A stretch of 34,287 nucleotides of DNA from JAGVYE01 sp964502785. Its GTDB lineage: Archaea; Nanobdellota; Nanobdellia; Woesearchaeales; GW2011-AR9. Positions within the stretch are counted from its first letter, which is position 1; every line of letters begins with the position of its first letter. The stretch spans positions 1 through 34,287 of the forward strand of contig CAZCXW010000008.1 in NCBI GenBank assembly GCA_964502785.1. The letters run 5' to 3'. The translations under genes were made by a program, and so were the position numbers. Below are positions 15,842-23,597 of this stretch, in pieces. The notes beneath the pieces were generated by a model, which saw nothing but the letters and a program-made list of their open reading frames with translations, ran no database searches and was not told the DNA's origin.

Positions 15842-16791
15842 TGCACCACAATATCCGTAACGTCGTACGACGCTGCTAAGTGTTTTTGAGAAGGTCGAGC
15901 TGCCGGCGTGAGAACTATTGCTCTTCGCGCAGGACCGACAACGGACCCCTTAATGAGAAGATAAGAATTAAGCACTTCCCCATAATGATGGAATCCTCCC
16001 TTCCTAACTATTTCCCCGCCATGTTCACCTAATTTTAAAATCTGTTTATTAAATTCAGTACGTAAATGATAACCCATCTTTCCCGACTGAGCTACTGTAA
16101 ATTCGACCCTCTTAGGTGTCCATGAACCTAAAGTAGCGATTCCTCGTTTTGTCTTTTCTGCTTTATGCTGCCGAATCGGCACGCCAAATCGTTTAACTGT
16201 CCCTTGAAAACCTTTTCCTTTTGTAACTCCATGAATGTCAACTAAAACTCCCGGCGTGAAAACATCTTTGATGGTTATTTCCTTTCCTAACATCCCTTTT
16301 GCATACGCAAGCTTTTCTTCTCTGCTGCCCCCCAAGGCTATTTCTAATGAATGTGGCTTCTTAACACCAATTTTTGCTCGCGCAGGATTAGAATTAACCA
16401 ATAATCGAAGGTCATCAAAATCAGAAATTTCATCAATTTTTTTTGTAGCTTTCTTAGGAAGAGGCATCCTCTTCTCCAGATACTTTTCTAATTTATCAGC
16501 AAGGACACTGCTCATTTTATGAGTATTTTTATAAAATGAAACACCCATCACCGTCATCGGCGGGCAATCAACAATGGTCGCTGGAATAGCGATAGTTTCT
16601 CCTTTTGTAAGAGACTTCGCCCGGTTATCAACAGCCATCGTGTGAGCCATACCCACTTTATAACAAATGTATCCTAAAGGCTTTGTTTTACTTTCTTTAA
16701 CCCAGGATCTAATGCGAACTAAAGAATGCCTTGACCTCTTCCGAGGCCAGAATTGCATACTTCCCCGACGTGGATGACGTATATTACCCAT
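15838..16791 (-). CDS. rpl3: Large-subunit ribosomal protein uL3
   Basis: This protein is near the peptidyl-transferase centre and is the first gene of the operon. The start (RHPRRGSMQFWPRKRSRHSL) is archaeal/eukaryotic. The core motifs are GYICYKVGMAHTM, FTPGVLVDIHGVTKGKGFQGTVKRFG, and the C-terminal GKMGYHLRTEFNKQILKLGEHG and LLIKGSVVGPARRAIVLTPA. Its 317 residues are normal. Two TATA-like elements lie upstream (near 16822 and 16968). Confidence 0.96.
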   Translation of the reverse strand: MGNIRHPRRGSMQFWPRKRSRHSLVRIRSWVKESKTKPLGYICYKVGMAHTMAVDNRAKSLTKGETIAIPATIVDCPPMTVMGVSFYKNTHKMSSVLADKLEKYLEKRMPLPKKATKKIDEISDFDDLRLLVNSNPARAKIGVKKPHSLEIALGGSREEKLAYAKGMLGKEITIKDVFTPGVLVDIHGVTKGKGFQGTVKRFGVPIRQHKAEKTKRGIATLGSWTPKRVEFTVAQSGKMGYHLRTEFNKQILKLGEHGGEIVRKGGFHHYGEVLNSYLLIKGSVVGPARRAIVLTPAARPSQKHLAASYDVTDIVVQ

Positions 16792-16998
16792 TGTAAATGT
16801 TAACGACGTTCGTAAGCATTATAATTGCCTTTTTCTGACACCCATCAAAGAAAGATTCCATGATGGCTAATCTTTGCAGGCATTTATGACGATGGTTATT
16901 TACCAAACGTGGCAGTGTAACCATGCCTTGTTTAACTTACTTTAATCTCAACTAAATGGGTTATTTATAAAGATTACGGTTGAGCTTTGGTGGTCTCG
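16792..16998 (-). promoter_or_regulatory. Leader and promoter region of the ribosomal operon
   Basis: This is the only sizeable space upstream of uL3. On the minus strand a good TATA box (TTTATAAAT, 16964-16972) would give a leader of about 145 nt; a second (AATTATAAT, 16818-16826) would give a nearly leaderless uL3 mRNA. Between them a 6-bp hairpin is possible (16842-16847 with 16861-16866). No ORF or tRNA is seen. Which promoter is used cannot be told from sequence. Confidence 0.5.
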
Positions 16999-17535
16999 TT
17001 AAAATCTTTCCGGAAGGCTGTCAAATCTGTCTTGTCTTCTTACCGAATCTAAATTTACAACAATTTCATCCAAAGCTATAGGCTTATATCCAATAAGCTC
17101 CACACTCACATTAACCGTTCTTTTTACCCCATTAATGAAAGGAAAATGTTCCATATCATTATTATGCTTATGCCCATGGATAACCCAGTGATTCCAATTT
17201 TGAGGAACACGATTTGGATAGTGAACAACATAAAATTGTTTCCCTCCGTATTCTAAGAGAGTATGAGGAACCGAAGAAATCGAATTATCATCATGATTTC
17301 CTTTGACAAAAACAATTTTACCTTTTAATTTATCAAGCCAGAATTTGGTAGAATGTGTTTTCGTTAACCCTAAATCCCCGACAAAATAAACAAGATCATC
17401 CTCATTGACCGTACTATTCCAGCTATCTTGCATAACCTGATTCATTTCATGAGTGCCCTTAAAAGGTCTATGGCAGTACTCAATGATGTTCCTATGTCCA
17501 AAATGAGTATCAGAGATCAAGTATGTCTTAGTCAT
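16999..17535 (-). CDS. Calcineurin-like metallophosphoesterase
   Basis: This is a phosphoesterase with a two-metal active site. All family motifs are present: SDTHFGH (residues 8-14), GDLG (53-56), GNHDD (79-83), His105 and GHKH (121-124). At 178 residues it is a single domain with no signal peptide, so cytoplasmic. The substrate is unknown; the family includes phosphodiesterases acting on cyclic nucleotides and related esters. An AT-rich TATA-like element (ATTTAAATATTTT) lies about 22 bases before the ATG, suggesting a leaderless mRNA. Confidence 0.88.
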   Translation of the reverse strand: MTKTYLISDTHFGHRNIIEYCHRPFKGTHEMNQVMQDSWNSTVNEDDLVYFVGDLGLTKTHSTKFWLDKLKGKIVFVKGNHDDNSISSVPHTLLEYGGKQFYVVHYPNRVPQNWNHWVIHGHKHNNDMEHFPFINGVKRTVNVSVELIGYKPIALDEIVVNLDSVRRQDRFDSLPERF

Positions 17536-17572
17536 CGAGAGAAAAGAGAGAATTAAAAATATTTAAATGTTC

Positions 17573-17815
17573 TCAATCCATACATCTCAACCTAAATTCT
17601 AATTCTCCCACGTGCCCATTATGTTCCAGAGCACGGTCATGGCCCGAACCAGAAAATGGGACACACATCCAAATTTTCTTTTCACAGCGTCCGCATTTCA
17701 CGTTTTTATAGTGATACGCTTCTGTTTCTGACCAGCTGGATTTAGTCGCGCTCTTATCAATATCTTGTCGGCAATACTCACATTGTCCGGCCTGAAATGA
17801 ATGAAGAATACCCAT
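17573..17815 (-). CDS. Small zinc-ribbon-like protein of unknown function
   Basis: I do not recognise a named family. The 80 residues contain two CxxC pairs (CEYC at 13-16 and CGRC at about 41-44), a later His-rich stretch (SGSGHDRALEHNGHVGELEF) and a C-terminal Cys. This suggests one zinc site of zinc-ribbon type. The ATG follows a TATA-like element (17838-17852) shared with the divergent nop5 promoter. Function could be nucleic-acid binding, by analogy only. Confidence 0.65.
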   Translation of the reverse strand: MGILHSFQAGQCEYCRQDIDKSATKSSWSETEAYHYKNVKCGRCEKKIWMCVPFSGSGHDRALEHNGHVGELEFRLRCMD

Positions 17816-17837
17816 ATAATTTTTGGAACTTTCTGAA

Positions 17838-17852
17838 GATAAGTTTAAATAG
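17838..17852. promoter_or_regulatory. Shared TATA-like element between zinc protein and nop5
   Basis: The near-symmetric GATAAGTTTAAATAGC contains TTTAAA and lies about 25 bases from the zinc-protein start on the minus strand and 35-40 bases before the nop5 GTG on the plus strand. It is the only AT box well placed for the minus gene; for nop5 a second element (ATAAAAG, 17862-17868) is also possible. Confidence 0.4.
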
Positions 17853-17885
17853 CTTATGACATAAAAGATTTAATTTAATCCACCA

Positions 17886-18875
17886 GTGGAAGAATTATCA
17901 CAAACAATACAAATAAATGTCAAAAAAATTGTTCAAGAGGTATTTACAAATAACATGAAATTCCTTTTCACAAATGTTATCGGCAGTTTTATCGTTGATG
18001 AACAGGGAAAACTAATTGATGCCATCACCGCAGAAACAGACGATGAAAAAAAGAATGATGAAATTCTCATCAAAAAGTATAAACCATTGGCCCCCCTGCC
18101 GAAAGAAAAATTCCCACAGATTCTTACTATTTTAAGAGATAGAAAATACCACTCTTTATTTTATAAACAAAATCTTTCATTGACAAAAAAAGCGCTGCGT
18201 GAATCCGTATCAGAAGACTCGCTTATTACGCAAGCCATCGCCAACATCAGCGAACTAGACAAAGTAACAAATCTTTTGGCAAAACGCTTTAGGGAGTGGT
18301 ACAGTCTATATTTCCCAGAGGTTGTGAACAACATTTCTTCCCACGAAAAATTGCTGGAAATAGTAAGTGAAAAAAAACGAGAAGAGTTGATGAAGCAATT
18401 CTTAACGACAGAAACAATGGGTGGAGAGCTGCAATCAAACGATATTGAAGAAATGCTTCTTCTTGCCCAGCAAATAAAACAACTCTATCAATTAAGAAAT
18501 CAGCATGAAAATTACTTGACAACTATTATGAAAAGATATTGCCCGAATCTTTTAGAATTAGCAGGGGTAGCCATCGGCGCAAAACTTATTGAATTAGGCA
18601 AAGGCCTTAGACATTTGGCTGTTTTGCCCGCCTCCACGATTCAGCTTCTCGGCGCGGAAAAAGCTCTCTTCAGGCACATCAAAACAGGATCGAAAAGCCC
18701 TAAATATGGTTTACTTTTCCAGCACCCTTTAGTGCAAAATGCTCCAGCCAAAAAAAGAGGCAAAGCTGCCAGAGCTTTGGCTGACAAACTTTCCCTCTGC
18801 GCGCGCTTGGATTATTTCAAGGGGGAATTTAACGCTCCTTCTTATAAAAAGGATCTCGGAGAGAAATTTGCATGA
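17886..18875 (+). CDS. nop5: C/D-box sRNP core protein Nop5 (Nop56/58 homologue)
   Basis: Nop5 bridges L7Ae/C-D box RNA and fibrillarin in the 2'-O-methylation sRNP. The central coiled-coil region and the C-terminal Nop domain are clear: LLAKRFREWYSLYFPE, YCPNLLELAGVAIGAKLI, LAVLPASTIQLLGAEKALFRH and the SPKYGLLFQHPLVQ signature. The long frame starts at GTG 17886; an ATG at 17955 (MKFLFTNVIG) matches the usual Nop5 beginning and may be the real start (306 residues). The Lys-rich C-terminal tail common in the family is missing. It is the first gene of a cluster that also holds fibrillarin. Confidence 0.92.
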   Translation: MEELSQTIQINVKKIVQEVFTNNMKFLFTNVIGSFIVDEQGKLIDAITAETDDEKKNDEILIKKYKPLAPLPKEKFPQILTILRDRKYHSLFYKQNLSLTKKALRESVSEDSLITQAIANISELDKVTNLLAKRFREWYSLYFPEVVNNISSHEKLLEIVSEKKREELMKQFLTTETMGGELQSNDIEEMLLLAQQIKQLYQLRNQHENYLTTIMKRYCPNLLELAGVAIGAKLIELGKGLRHLAVLPASTIQLLGAEKALFRHIKTGSKSPKYGLLFQHPLVQNAPAKKRGKAARALADKLSLCARLDYFKGEFNAPSYKKDLGEKFA

Positions 18876-19240
18876 AACATAAATTTGAAGAATTATATGA
18901 ATTTATCAAGCTTGACGATAGGTTATCCCCGTGGGCCAGGGAAACCTCTCTCTCTCAGAGAATAAAAGAACTTGAAGAAGAAATTCAGGAAATGAAAACA
19001 GAATTGAAAAAAGAAAATTATACAGAATTTTCGAAAGAACTGGGAGACGTTTTATGGGATGTGTTATGCCTGATCGCCAAGGCAGAAAGCAAAAAATTGC
19101 TTGTCTTTGAAGAGTTATTGCCGCAGATTCATGAAAAATTTAAGCGCCGGAAACCTTTTTTAACGGAAGGAAGAAAAGTCAGCAAGGAAGAAGAGCTTGA
19201 AATTTGGCGCCGGGTCAAAGAACAAGAAAAACTAAAATGA
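18872..19240 (+). CDS. MazG-like nucleoside triphosphate pyrophosphohydrolase
   Basis: These enzymes cleave (d)NTPs to NMP and pyrophosphate and often remove non-standard nucleotides. The metal-binding motif is visible: EEIQE (residues 36-40) and ELGDVLWD (56-63), in an all-alpha single domain of 122 residues. It overlaps the nop5 end by four bases (ATGA) and the CYTH gene by four bases, so all three are probably translated as a unit. The substrate is not predictable. Confidence 0.82.
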   Translation: MKHKFEELYEFIKLDDRLSPWARETSLSQRIKELEEEIQEMKTELKKENYTEFSKELGDVLWDVLCLIAKAESKKLLVFEELLPQIHEKFKRRKPFLTEGRKVSKEEELEIWRRVKEQEKLK

Positions 19241-19767
19241 AAGAAATCGAAGTGAAAATTTTAGAAGTGAACCCTGGAAAAATAAGAAACGAGTTAGAAC
19301 AGCTTGGAGCAAAAAAAATATTTACGGGAGATATTCAGGCTATACACTTTGATTATCCTGATTTTCGATTAAAAAAGGGAGGCCGTATTCTACGGGTAAG
19401 GAAAAAAGGAGATAAAGTTGAATTAACCTACAAAGAAAAAATACATTCTTCCCAGTTTAAGATAGCCGAAGAGACGGAAGTTATCACCAGCGACTTTGCG
19501 ACAACCTGCAAGATTTTTGAAAATCTCGGTTTGCAAAAGGTCTACAAATTAGAAAAGTATAGGGAATCGTACAGTTTGGAGGATGTCCATTTTGATTTGG
19601 ATATCCCTAAACTCAGCTTCATCCCCCCTTTGCTGGAGATTGAAGCAGATTCAGAACAAAAAGTGAAATACTTTCTCCAAAAATTAGGCTTTACGATGGA
19701 ACAAGCATCGACAATGAACGCGCGGGAAGTTGAAGAATATTATCAAAAGAAAAATGGGAAAAATTAA
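19237..19767 (+). CDS. CYTH-domain protein (CyaB / thiamine-triphosphatase-like)
   Basis: CYTH enzymes act on triphosphate groups inside a beta tunnel. The N-terminal ExExK motif (E3-I-E5-V-K7) is present, with later basic strands (GGRILRVRKKGDKVELTYKE) and the acidic DVHFDLDIPKL plus LLEIEADSEQK motifs of the CyaB type. I start it at ATG 19237 (176 residues), which overlaps the MazG-like stop by four bases; a longer frame from 19204 only reads into that gene. The activity (class IV adenylate cyclase or triphosphatase) is unknown. Confidence 0.85.
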   Translation: MKEIEVKILEVNPGKIRNELEQLGAKKIFTGDIQAIHFDYPDFRLKKGGRILRVRKKGDKVELTYKEKIHSSQFKIAEETEVITSDFATTCKIFENLGLQKVYKLEKYRESYSLEDVHFDLDIPKLSFIPPLLEIEADSEQKVKYFLQKLGFTMEQASTMNAREVEEYYQKKNGKN

Positions 19768-20428
19768 TTCACATAAAATCTTTGAAATATATCAAGATGA
19801 ACGCGGAAGGCGAATCTTTACAAAAAGTATTCTTCCTGGAAAAACTCATTTTGAAGAAGAGGTGATCAAAGAAAGTACTGGAGAATACCGCGAATTCGAT
19901 CCCCGACGCAGCAAATTGGCAGCAATGGTCATGAAAGGTTGTACAAACGCCGGGATCCGAAAAAACGACCTTATCTTATATTTAGGATCTTCCCATGGCT
20001 ATACTATTTCTTTTATTTCAGATATGGTTGGGAAAGAAGGACTCATTTTTGGTGTCGATCCCGCTCCCCGTGTCATGAGAGATCTAGTCTTCCTTTCGGA
20101 GGAAAGAAAAAATATCATCCCTATTTTAGCCGATGCCAATCATCCAGAAGAATACCTTACGAGGACTTGTCAGGTGGATATTGTATATCAAGATGTTGCC
20201 CAGAGAAATCAAGAAGACATTTTCGTCAGAAACTGTCAGTTGTTTTTAAAACCAGGTGGTTACGGCTTACTTGCCGTAAAAGCGAGAAGTATTGATATTA
20301 AACGAAAACCAAAAGATATTTTTCTTGATATTCGCCAGAAATTAGAGAAAACCTTTACAGTTATTGATTACAAAACACTCGATCCTTTCGAGAAAGACCA
20401 TTGTATGATTATCATTAAAAAGAAATGA
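19754..20428 (+). CDS. flpA: Fibrillarin-like rRNA/tRNA 2'-O-methyltransferase
   Basis: FlpA is the catalytic subunit of the C/D-box sRNP and uses S-adenosylmethionine. The methyltransferase fold is clear: YLGSSHGYTISFISDMVG (SAM loop, usually GASxGTTVSH), FGVDPAPRVMRDLV, IPILADANHPEEY and DIVYQDVAQRNQ, then LKPGGYGLLAVKARSID. The start at 19754 (MGKINSHKIFEIYQ, 224 residues) fits the family; it overlaps the CYTH gene by 14 bases. Its partner Nop5 lies two genes upstream; normally they are adjacent. Confidence 0.94.
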   Translation: MGKINSHKIFEIYQDERGRRIFTKSILPGKTHFEEEVIKESTGEYREFDPRRSKLAAMVMKGCTNAGIRKNDLILYLGSSHGYTISFISDMVGKEGLIFGVDPAPRVMRDLVFLSEERKNIIPILADANHPEEYLTRTCQVDIVYQDVAQRNQEDIFVRNCQLFLKPGGYGLLAVKARSIDIKRKPKDIFLDIRQKLEKTFTVIDYKTLDPFEKDHCMIIIKKK

Positions 20429-20979
20429 GTAAAGTCGTTATCGTTAATAAACAAGGAAAATTTGTGAAAGAAGAAGAATTTAAAATAGCTTTAGACAAAG
20501 GATTAATCCGAAATATTGTCCGTATTTTTGTTTTTAACACGAAAGGTGAATTATTTCTTCAAAAAAGAAGCAACCTAGTGGCAATCTTTCCTGGACGCTG
20601 GGACTCCTCTGCTGCGGGTCATGTAGATCCGGGGGAAACACCATTGCAAGCTGCAAAAAAAGAAGTACACGAAGAGCTTGGTGTAGAAAAAATTTCTCTA
20701 AAAGAAATGATGCAGTATTATAATGAAGAACAATGGAATGACATAACTCTGCGAAGCTACGACACGGTTTTTACAGCAGTGTATAATGGGAAGTTCAACT
20801 GGCAAAATTGGGAAGTTAACGATGGAAAATGGTTTGCCATTCAAGAAATTACAAAGATGATTAAACATGAACCTCAGCAGTTCAGCAGCGGCTTTGTCAA
20901 TGCCTTTTGGAGATATTTGCAATATGTCAACAAAACTAAACACGAATGGACACAGCAATTAAAAAAAGTTAACTTTTAA
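20425..20979 (+). CDS. NUDIX hydrolase
   Basis: NUDIX enzymes hydrolyse nucleoside diphosphate derivatives, and some relatives are isopentenyl-diphosphate isomerases. The Nudix box spans G65-V87 (GHVDPGETPLQAAKKEVHEE then LGV), but the usual Arg of the REUxEE core is Lys (K79-E80), a conservative change. The flanking LFLQKRS and FPGRWDSSAAGH resemble the YfcD/IDI-like branch. It is 184 residues, overlaps the fibrillarin stop by four bases and ends the cluster. Confidence 0.88.
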   Translation: MSKVVIVNKQGKFVKEEEFKIALDKGLIRNIVRIFVFNTKGELFLQKRSNLVAIFPGRWDSSAAGHVDPGETPLQAAKKEVHEELGVEKISLKEMMQYYNEEQWNDITLRSYDTVFTAVYNGKFNWQNWEVNDGKWFAIQEITKMIKHEPQQFSSGFVNAFWRYLQYVNKTKHEWTQQLKKVNF

Positions 20980-21003
20980 TATACTAAAATTATTCCCTTG
21001 ATT

Positions 21004-21279
21004 ATGACTCTTTCCAACGAAGCTGCCTATCTTTATGTCCTTTCAAAAGAGATTGAAAGCATTAACTATAAAATCAAACGTTTGAGTAAAAAAGCCGACA
21101 AACATAAAGAAAGACATAATAAAGCCGCAGTTGAGAAAAAAGAAAAACATCAGCAGCGGCATCATAAAGTTCTGGAAAAACTGAGAAAATTGATTGAAGA
21201 ACATAATAAAGCGGTTGGTTCTTTGCGCCATCATCAAATCGCTTTTGCTGGAAGGTTAGAGAGAGAAGGAAAGTTTTAA
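21004..21279 (+). CDS. Small Lys/His-rich coiled-coil protein
   Basis: I do not recognise this. About 91 residues form one long charged helix (EIESINYKIKRLSKKADKH, then EKLRKLIEEHNKAVGSL), probably a coiled coil, with many Lys and His. I start it at the ATG at 21004; a TTG at 20998 is also in frame. An AT-rich TATA-like stretch lies at about 20973-20988. No membrane or metal motif beyond scattered His. Confidence 0.6.
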   Translation: MTLSNEAAYLYVLSKEIESINYKIKRLSKKADKHKERHNKAAVEKKEKHQQRHHKVLEKLRKLIEEHNKAVGSLRHHQIAFAGRLEREGKF

Positions 21280-21311
21280 TTTCTACTTCATATACTAAAT
21301 TCCCAAAAATT

Positions 21312-21398
21312 AAAAAACTCTGCGGAGTTTTAAGCGCATTCACCAGCAGGTCTTACGCACGAAAAAGCTCCAGACCTGCCGTACTCTGCGCGGAGAAT
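21312..21398. ncRNA. Structured intergenic element between convergent genes
   Basis: The spacer between the coiled-coil gene and ferredoxin contains a perfect hairpin AAAACTC-TGCG-GAGTTTT (21314-21331), a second perfect 8-bp stem GCAGGTCT/AGACCTGC (21346-21353 with 21372-21379), and CTCTGCGCGGAG (21384-21395), whose right half can pair with CTCTGC at 21318 to close the whole unit. It may be a two-sided terminator or a small structured RNA; it is not a tRNA. Confidence 0.35.
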
Positions 21399-21412
21399 AG
21401 AACAAGCATTAT

Positions 21413-21655
21413 TTAAGGTATCTTTTTCTTCACATGGATAATATTCACCGGACAAACATCCGCAGCTTCTTGATTGCTCGCTCGGGCTTCTTCTGTATCA
21501 ATCTCACGCTCCCAATGATCCCCCACTTCCTTTGAACCTTTTAAATGCGCTAATCCCTGTTCATCCATTTCCCAGAATTCTGGATTTATCGCTGCGCAAG
21601 CGCCGCAGCTAATGCAATCTTTCTTGAAATGGATTATGGTGTGTTTTTCTCCCAT
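21413..21655 (-). CDS. Ferredoxin with one 4Fe-4S cluster
   Basis: This is a small electron carrier. The Cys pattern is C14-x2-C17-x2-C20 with a distal C68-P (CPVN), which fits a single [4Fe-4S] cluster ligated by four Cys. The acidic 80-residue sequence is typical. It is transcribed alone; a TATA box (21700-21708) sits about 25 bp before a perfect 14-bp palindrome (21665-21678) just upstream of the ATG, so it may be repressor-controlled. Its redox partner is not in the window except possibly the radical SAM enzyme. Confidence 0.9.
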   Translation of the reverse strand: MGEKHTIIHFKKDCISCGACAAINPEFWEMDEQGLAHLKGSKEVGDHWEREIDTEEARASNQEAADVCPVNIIHVKKKIP

Positions 21656-21664
21656 GATTTTCTC

Positions 21665-21678
21665 TTAACAATTGTTAA
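21665..21678. promoter_or_regulatory. Palindromic operator candidate at the ferredoxin start
   Basis: TTAACAATTGTTAA is a perfect 14-bp palindrome, 10 bases before the ferredoxin ATG and at the transcription start expected from the TATA box at 21700-21708. Imperfect outer arms (TTCTC / GAGAA) extend the symmetry. A dimeric regulator binding here would block transcription. Confidence 0.45.
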
Positions 21679-21777
21679 TAAAGAGAATAAAATGAGTTTT
21701 ATTTATAAGAATTTTTGTTGGATATGTGATACTGCAAAAAATAAAACGTTAAATAATCAGGTATTGTAATCGCTGAA

Positions 21778-22569
21778 ATGTTATCATATCTCGGCATTAA
21801 TTTTAATGAATTTAAAAGCAGAGAAGAAGCGTTAAAAAAAGTTCACCGTTACGGCCCTTACAAACCGATGTTTTATCGAACAAATTTATGGATCCATTCT
21901 CATCGTTTGGTGTGGTTCACTGAAGAGATCACTCCTTTTGTCAAGAAATCATTTCCCCATTTTAATCCGCTATTAGCTAAAACTATTGCCGCAATTCACG
22001 ATGACTTTGAAATTATCATGGGTGATGTTCAGCTAGGCAGCAAATTAATCATGTCTTCAGAAGAAAAACAACAATTAAAACGCCAAGAACGAGAAGCAAT
22101 AGATAAAATTTCCCAGTGTTTCCCAAAAATAATTAACGGATTTCCTTACAAAGACCTGCTGCTTCGCTATGAAAATCTCGCTCCGGACGATATTGAAGGC
22201 ACTATTGTAAAACTCGTCGATAAATTTGATGCTTTTGGAGAGGCTTTGCATGAACTATTCGCAGGCAATATTATTTTTTCAAGCGGGTTTGCAGTAGGAA
22301 TTCCTTCACCCTTACCAACTTATACGCAAATACTTTCCAACTTTTCTAGAGATTATCCTCTCTTAGATCCTCTTGTCAAAAATAATCATCCTCTCTTTAC
22401 TGCGCCAAAATTGTTAAATGCGCAACAAATTACCTTTTCAGGAAAACCACATACTGCGGAATTTATGTCTGCTAATCATCCTTACCCGCAATACAATTTT
22501 TGGAAAGAAATCACTTTAAAATACGGGAAGGAACTAGGAATGAATTTATTGACTACAAAAATTGAATAG
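21778..22569 (+). CDS. HD-domain phosphohydrolase (YfbR-like)
   Basis: HD enzymes hydrolyse phosphate esters, often nucleoside monophosphates. The metal motif is visible as His40/His42 in LWIHSHR, His74-Asp75 in IHDDFEI and a later Asp in KLVDKFDAFGEALHEL. The 263-residue protein is all-helical and has no membrane segment. A C-terminal stretch of about 90 residues (IPSPLPTYTQIL and on) is not part of the HD core and is not recognised. It is followed 46 bp later by a promoter and two lipoprotein genes. Confidence 0.75.
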   Translation: MLSYLGINFNEFKSREEALKKVHRYGPYKPMFYRTNLWIHSHRLVWFTEEITPFVKKSFPHFNPLLAKTIAAIHDDFEIIMGDVQLGSKLIMSSEEKQQLKRQEREAIDKISQCFPKIINGFPYKDLLLRYENLAPDDIEGTIVKLVDKFDAFGEALHELFAGNIIFSSGFAVGIPSPLPTYTQILSNFSRDYPLLDPLVKNNHPLFTAPKLLNAQQITFSGKPHTAEFMSANHPYPQYNFWKEITLKYGKELGMNLLTTKIE

Positions 22570-22586
22570 ACATTCACCAAAAAGCT

Positions 22587-22595
22587 TATATAAAC
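22587..22595 (+). promoter_or_regulatory. TATA box for the lipoprotein gene pair
   Basis: TTATATAAA lies 20-29 bases before the ATG at 22616, consistent with a leaderless mRNA that also covers the second lipoprotein gene. Confidence 0.6.
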
Positions 22596-22615
22596 TGTTT
22601 AATTTATCTATTTCG

Positions 22616-23578
22616 ATGAAAAAGGGTGTGCTCTTGGTGTTGCTAGTGCTGATGCTCTTTCTTGTAGCCTGCAAGCCAAAAATACCGGGAGGAGAAAAAC
22701 CCGAAGAAACAAGTGCCCTGCTGCGCCAGGTCCGGAGCGGTTCGGAAGGAATAACAATTAAACCATTGACAAATTTCCCTCCAAACACATTATATGACAC
22801 CAACGAATTTGTAGCCATTGTTGACGTCGAAAATAAAGGAGCTTACGACTTAGACCAGCAGGATTGTTTTGTGCATATTACGGGCTTTGACCGCAATATT
22901 ATTACCGGAGACGTTGACCAGCCCCACTCTTGTGCAGAAAATATTAATACATTAGAAGGAAAAAATGTGTATAATACGCAAGGAGGAATCAATCAAATTG
23001 AATTTTATTCATCAAATATCGTTCTTCCCGATGGTGTCTTTGAATATAACCCGACACTTAATTTTGTCGCGTGCTATACCTATCAAACGGTCTCCAACCC
23101 TTCTGTTTGCGTTGACCCTTTGCGGTATCAAGTCTCTTCGGAACAGAAAGCATGCGATTACCGCCGCAGCGTCATTACCGAAGGAACGCAAGGGGCGCCT
23201 GTTGCCGTGAGCAGCGTCCGCGCCGATATGGTCACGGGAAAGGGAAAGAGCCGGGCGGTTTTTGAAATTGATGTTTCAAATGTAGGTAAAGGACAGGTAT
23301 TAAGCCCCGATACGGATATCCGAAGCTGCGCTGTGGAACGCTTTAGTTACGCAGACATGAATAAAATAAGGTACAATGTTCAATTAAGCGGAGGAAGTTT
23401 GGTGAACTGCAATCCTGCAGATGGCCTCGTCCGCCTCAATAACAACAGAGGAAAGATCGTCTGCACTTTTGATATTGTAGAAGCCACCGCTTTTGAAACT
23501 CCCCTTTTAGCCACGTTAGATTATCATTACATTGATTCCTTTCGTAAACCGATAAGGATAATTAAAACTCCAGAATAA
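22616..23578 (+). CDS. Putative membrane-anchored lipoprotein, Cys-rich (paralogue A)
   Basis: The N-terminus is a lipoprotein signal (MKKGVLLVLLVLMLFLVAC): Lys-Lys, a hydrophobic run and a lipobox-like LVAC. I start at ATG 22616 (320 residues), because the upstream frame lacks a signal and a TATA box sits 25 bases before this ATG. The mature part looks like two beta-sandwich domains, each with a VDVENKG- or IDVSNVGKG-type strand as in archaeal surface proteins, plus about ten Cys. Function is unknown. The next gene is a paralogue. Confidence 0.7.
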   Translation: MKKGVLLVLLVLMLFLVACKPKIPGGEKPEETSALLRQVRSGSEGITIKPLTNFPPNTLYDTNEFVAIVDVENKGAYDLDQQDCFVHITGFDRNIITGDVDQPHSCAENINTLEGKNVYNTQGGINQIEFYSSNIVLPDGVFEYNPTLNFVACYTYQTVSNPSVCVDPLRYQVSSEQKACDYRRSVITEGTQGAPVAVSSVRADMVTGKGKSRAVFEIDVSNVGKGQVLSPDTDIRSCAVERFSYADMNKIRYNVQLSGGSLVNCNPADGLVRLNNNRGKIVCTFDIVEATAFETPLLATLDYHYIDSFRKPIRIIKTPE

Positions 23579-23597
23579 AAAATAGAGCGTGATATCC

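Noticed and set aside
19204..19236. Longer start for the CYTH gene
   Set aside because: It lies inside the MazG-like gene and would move the ExExK motif away from the N-terminus, where the family has it.
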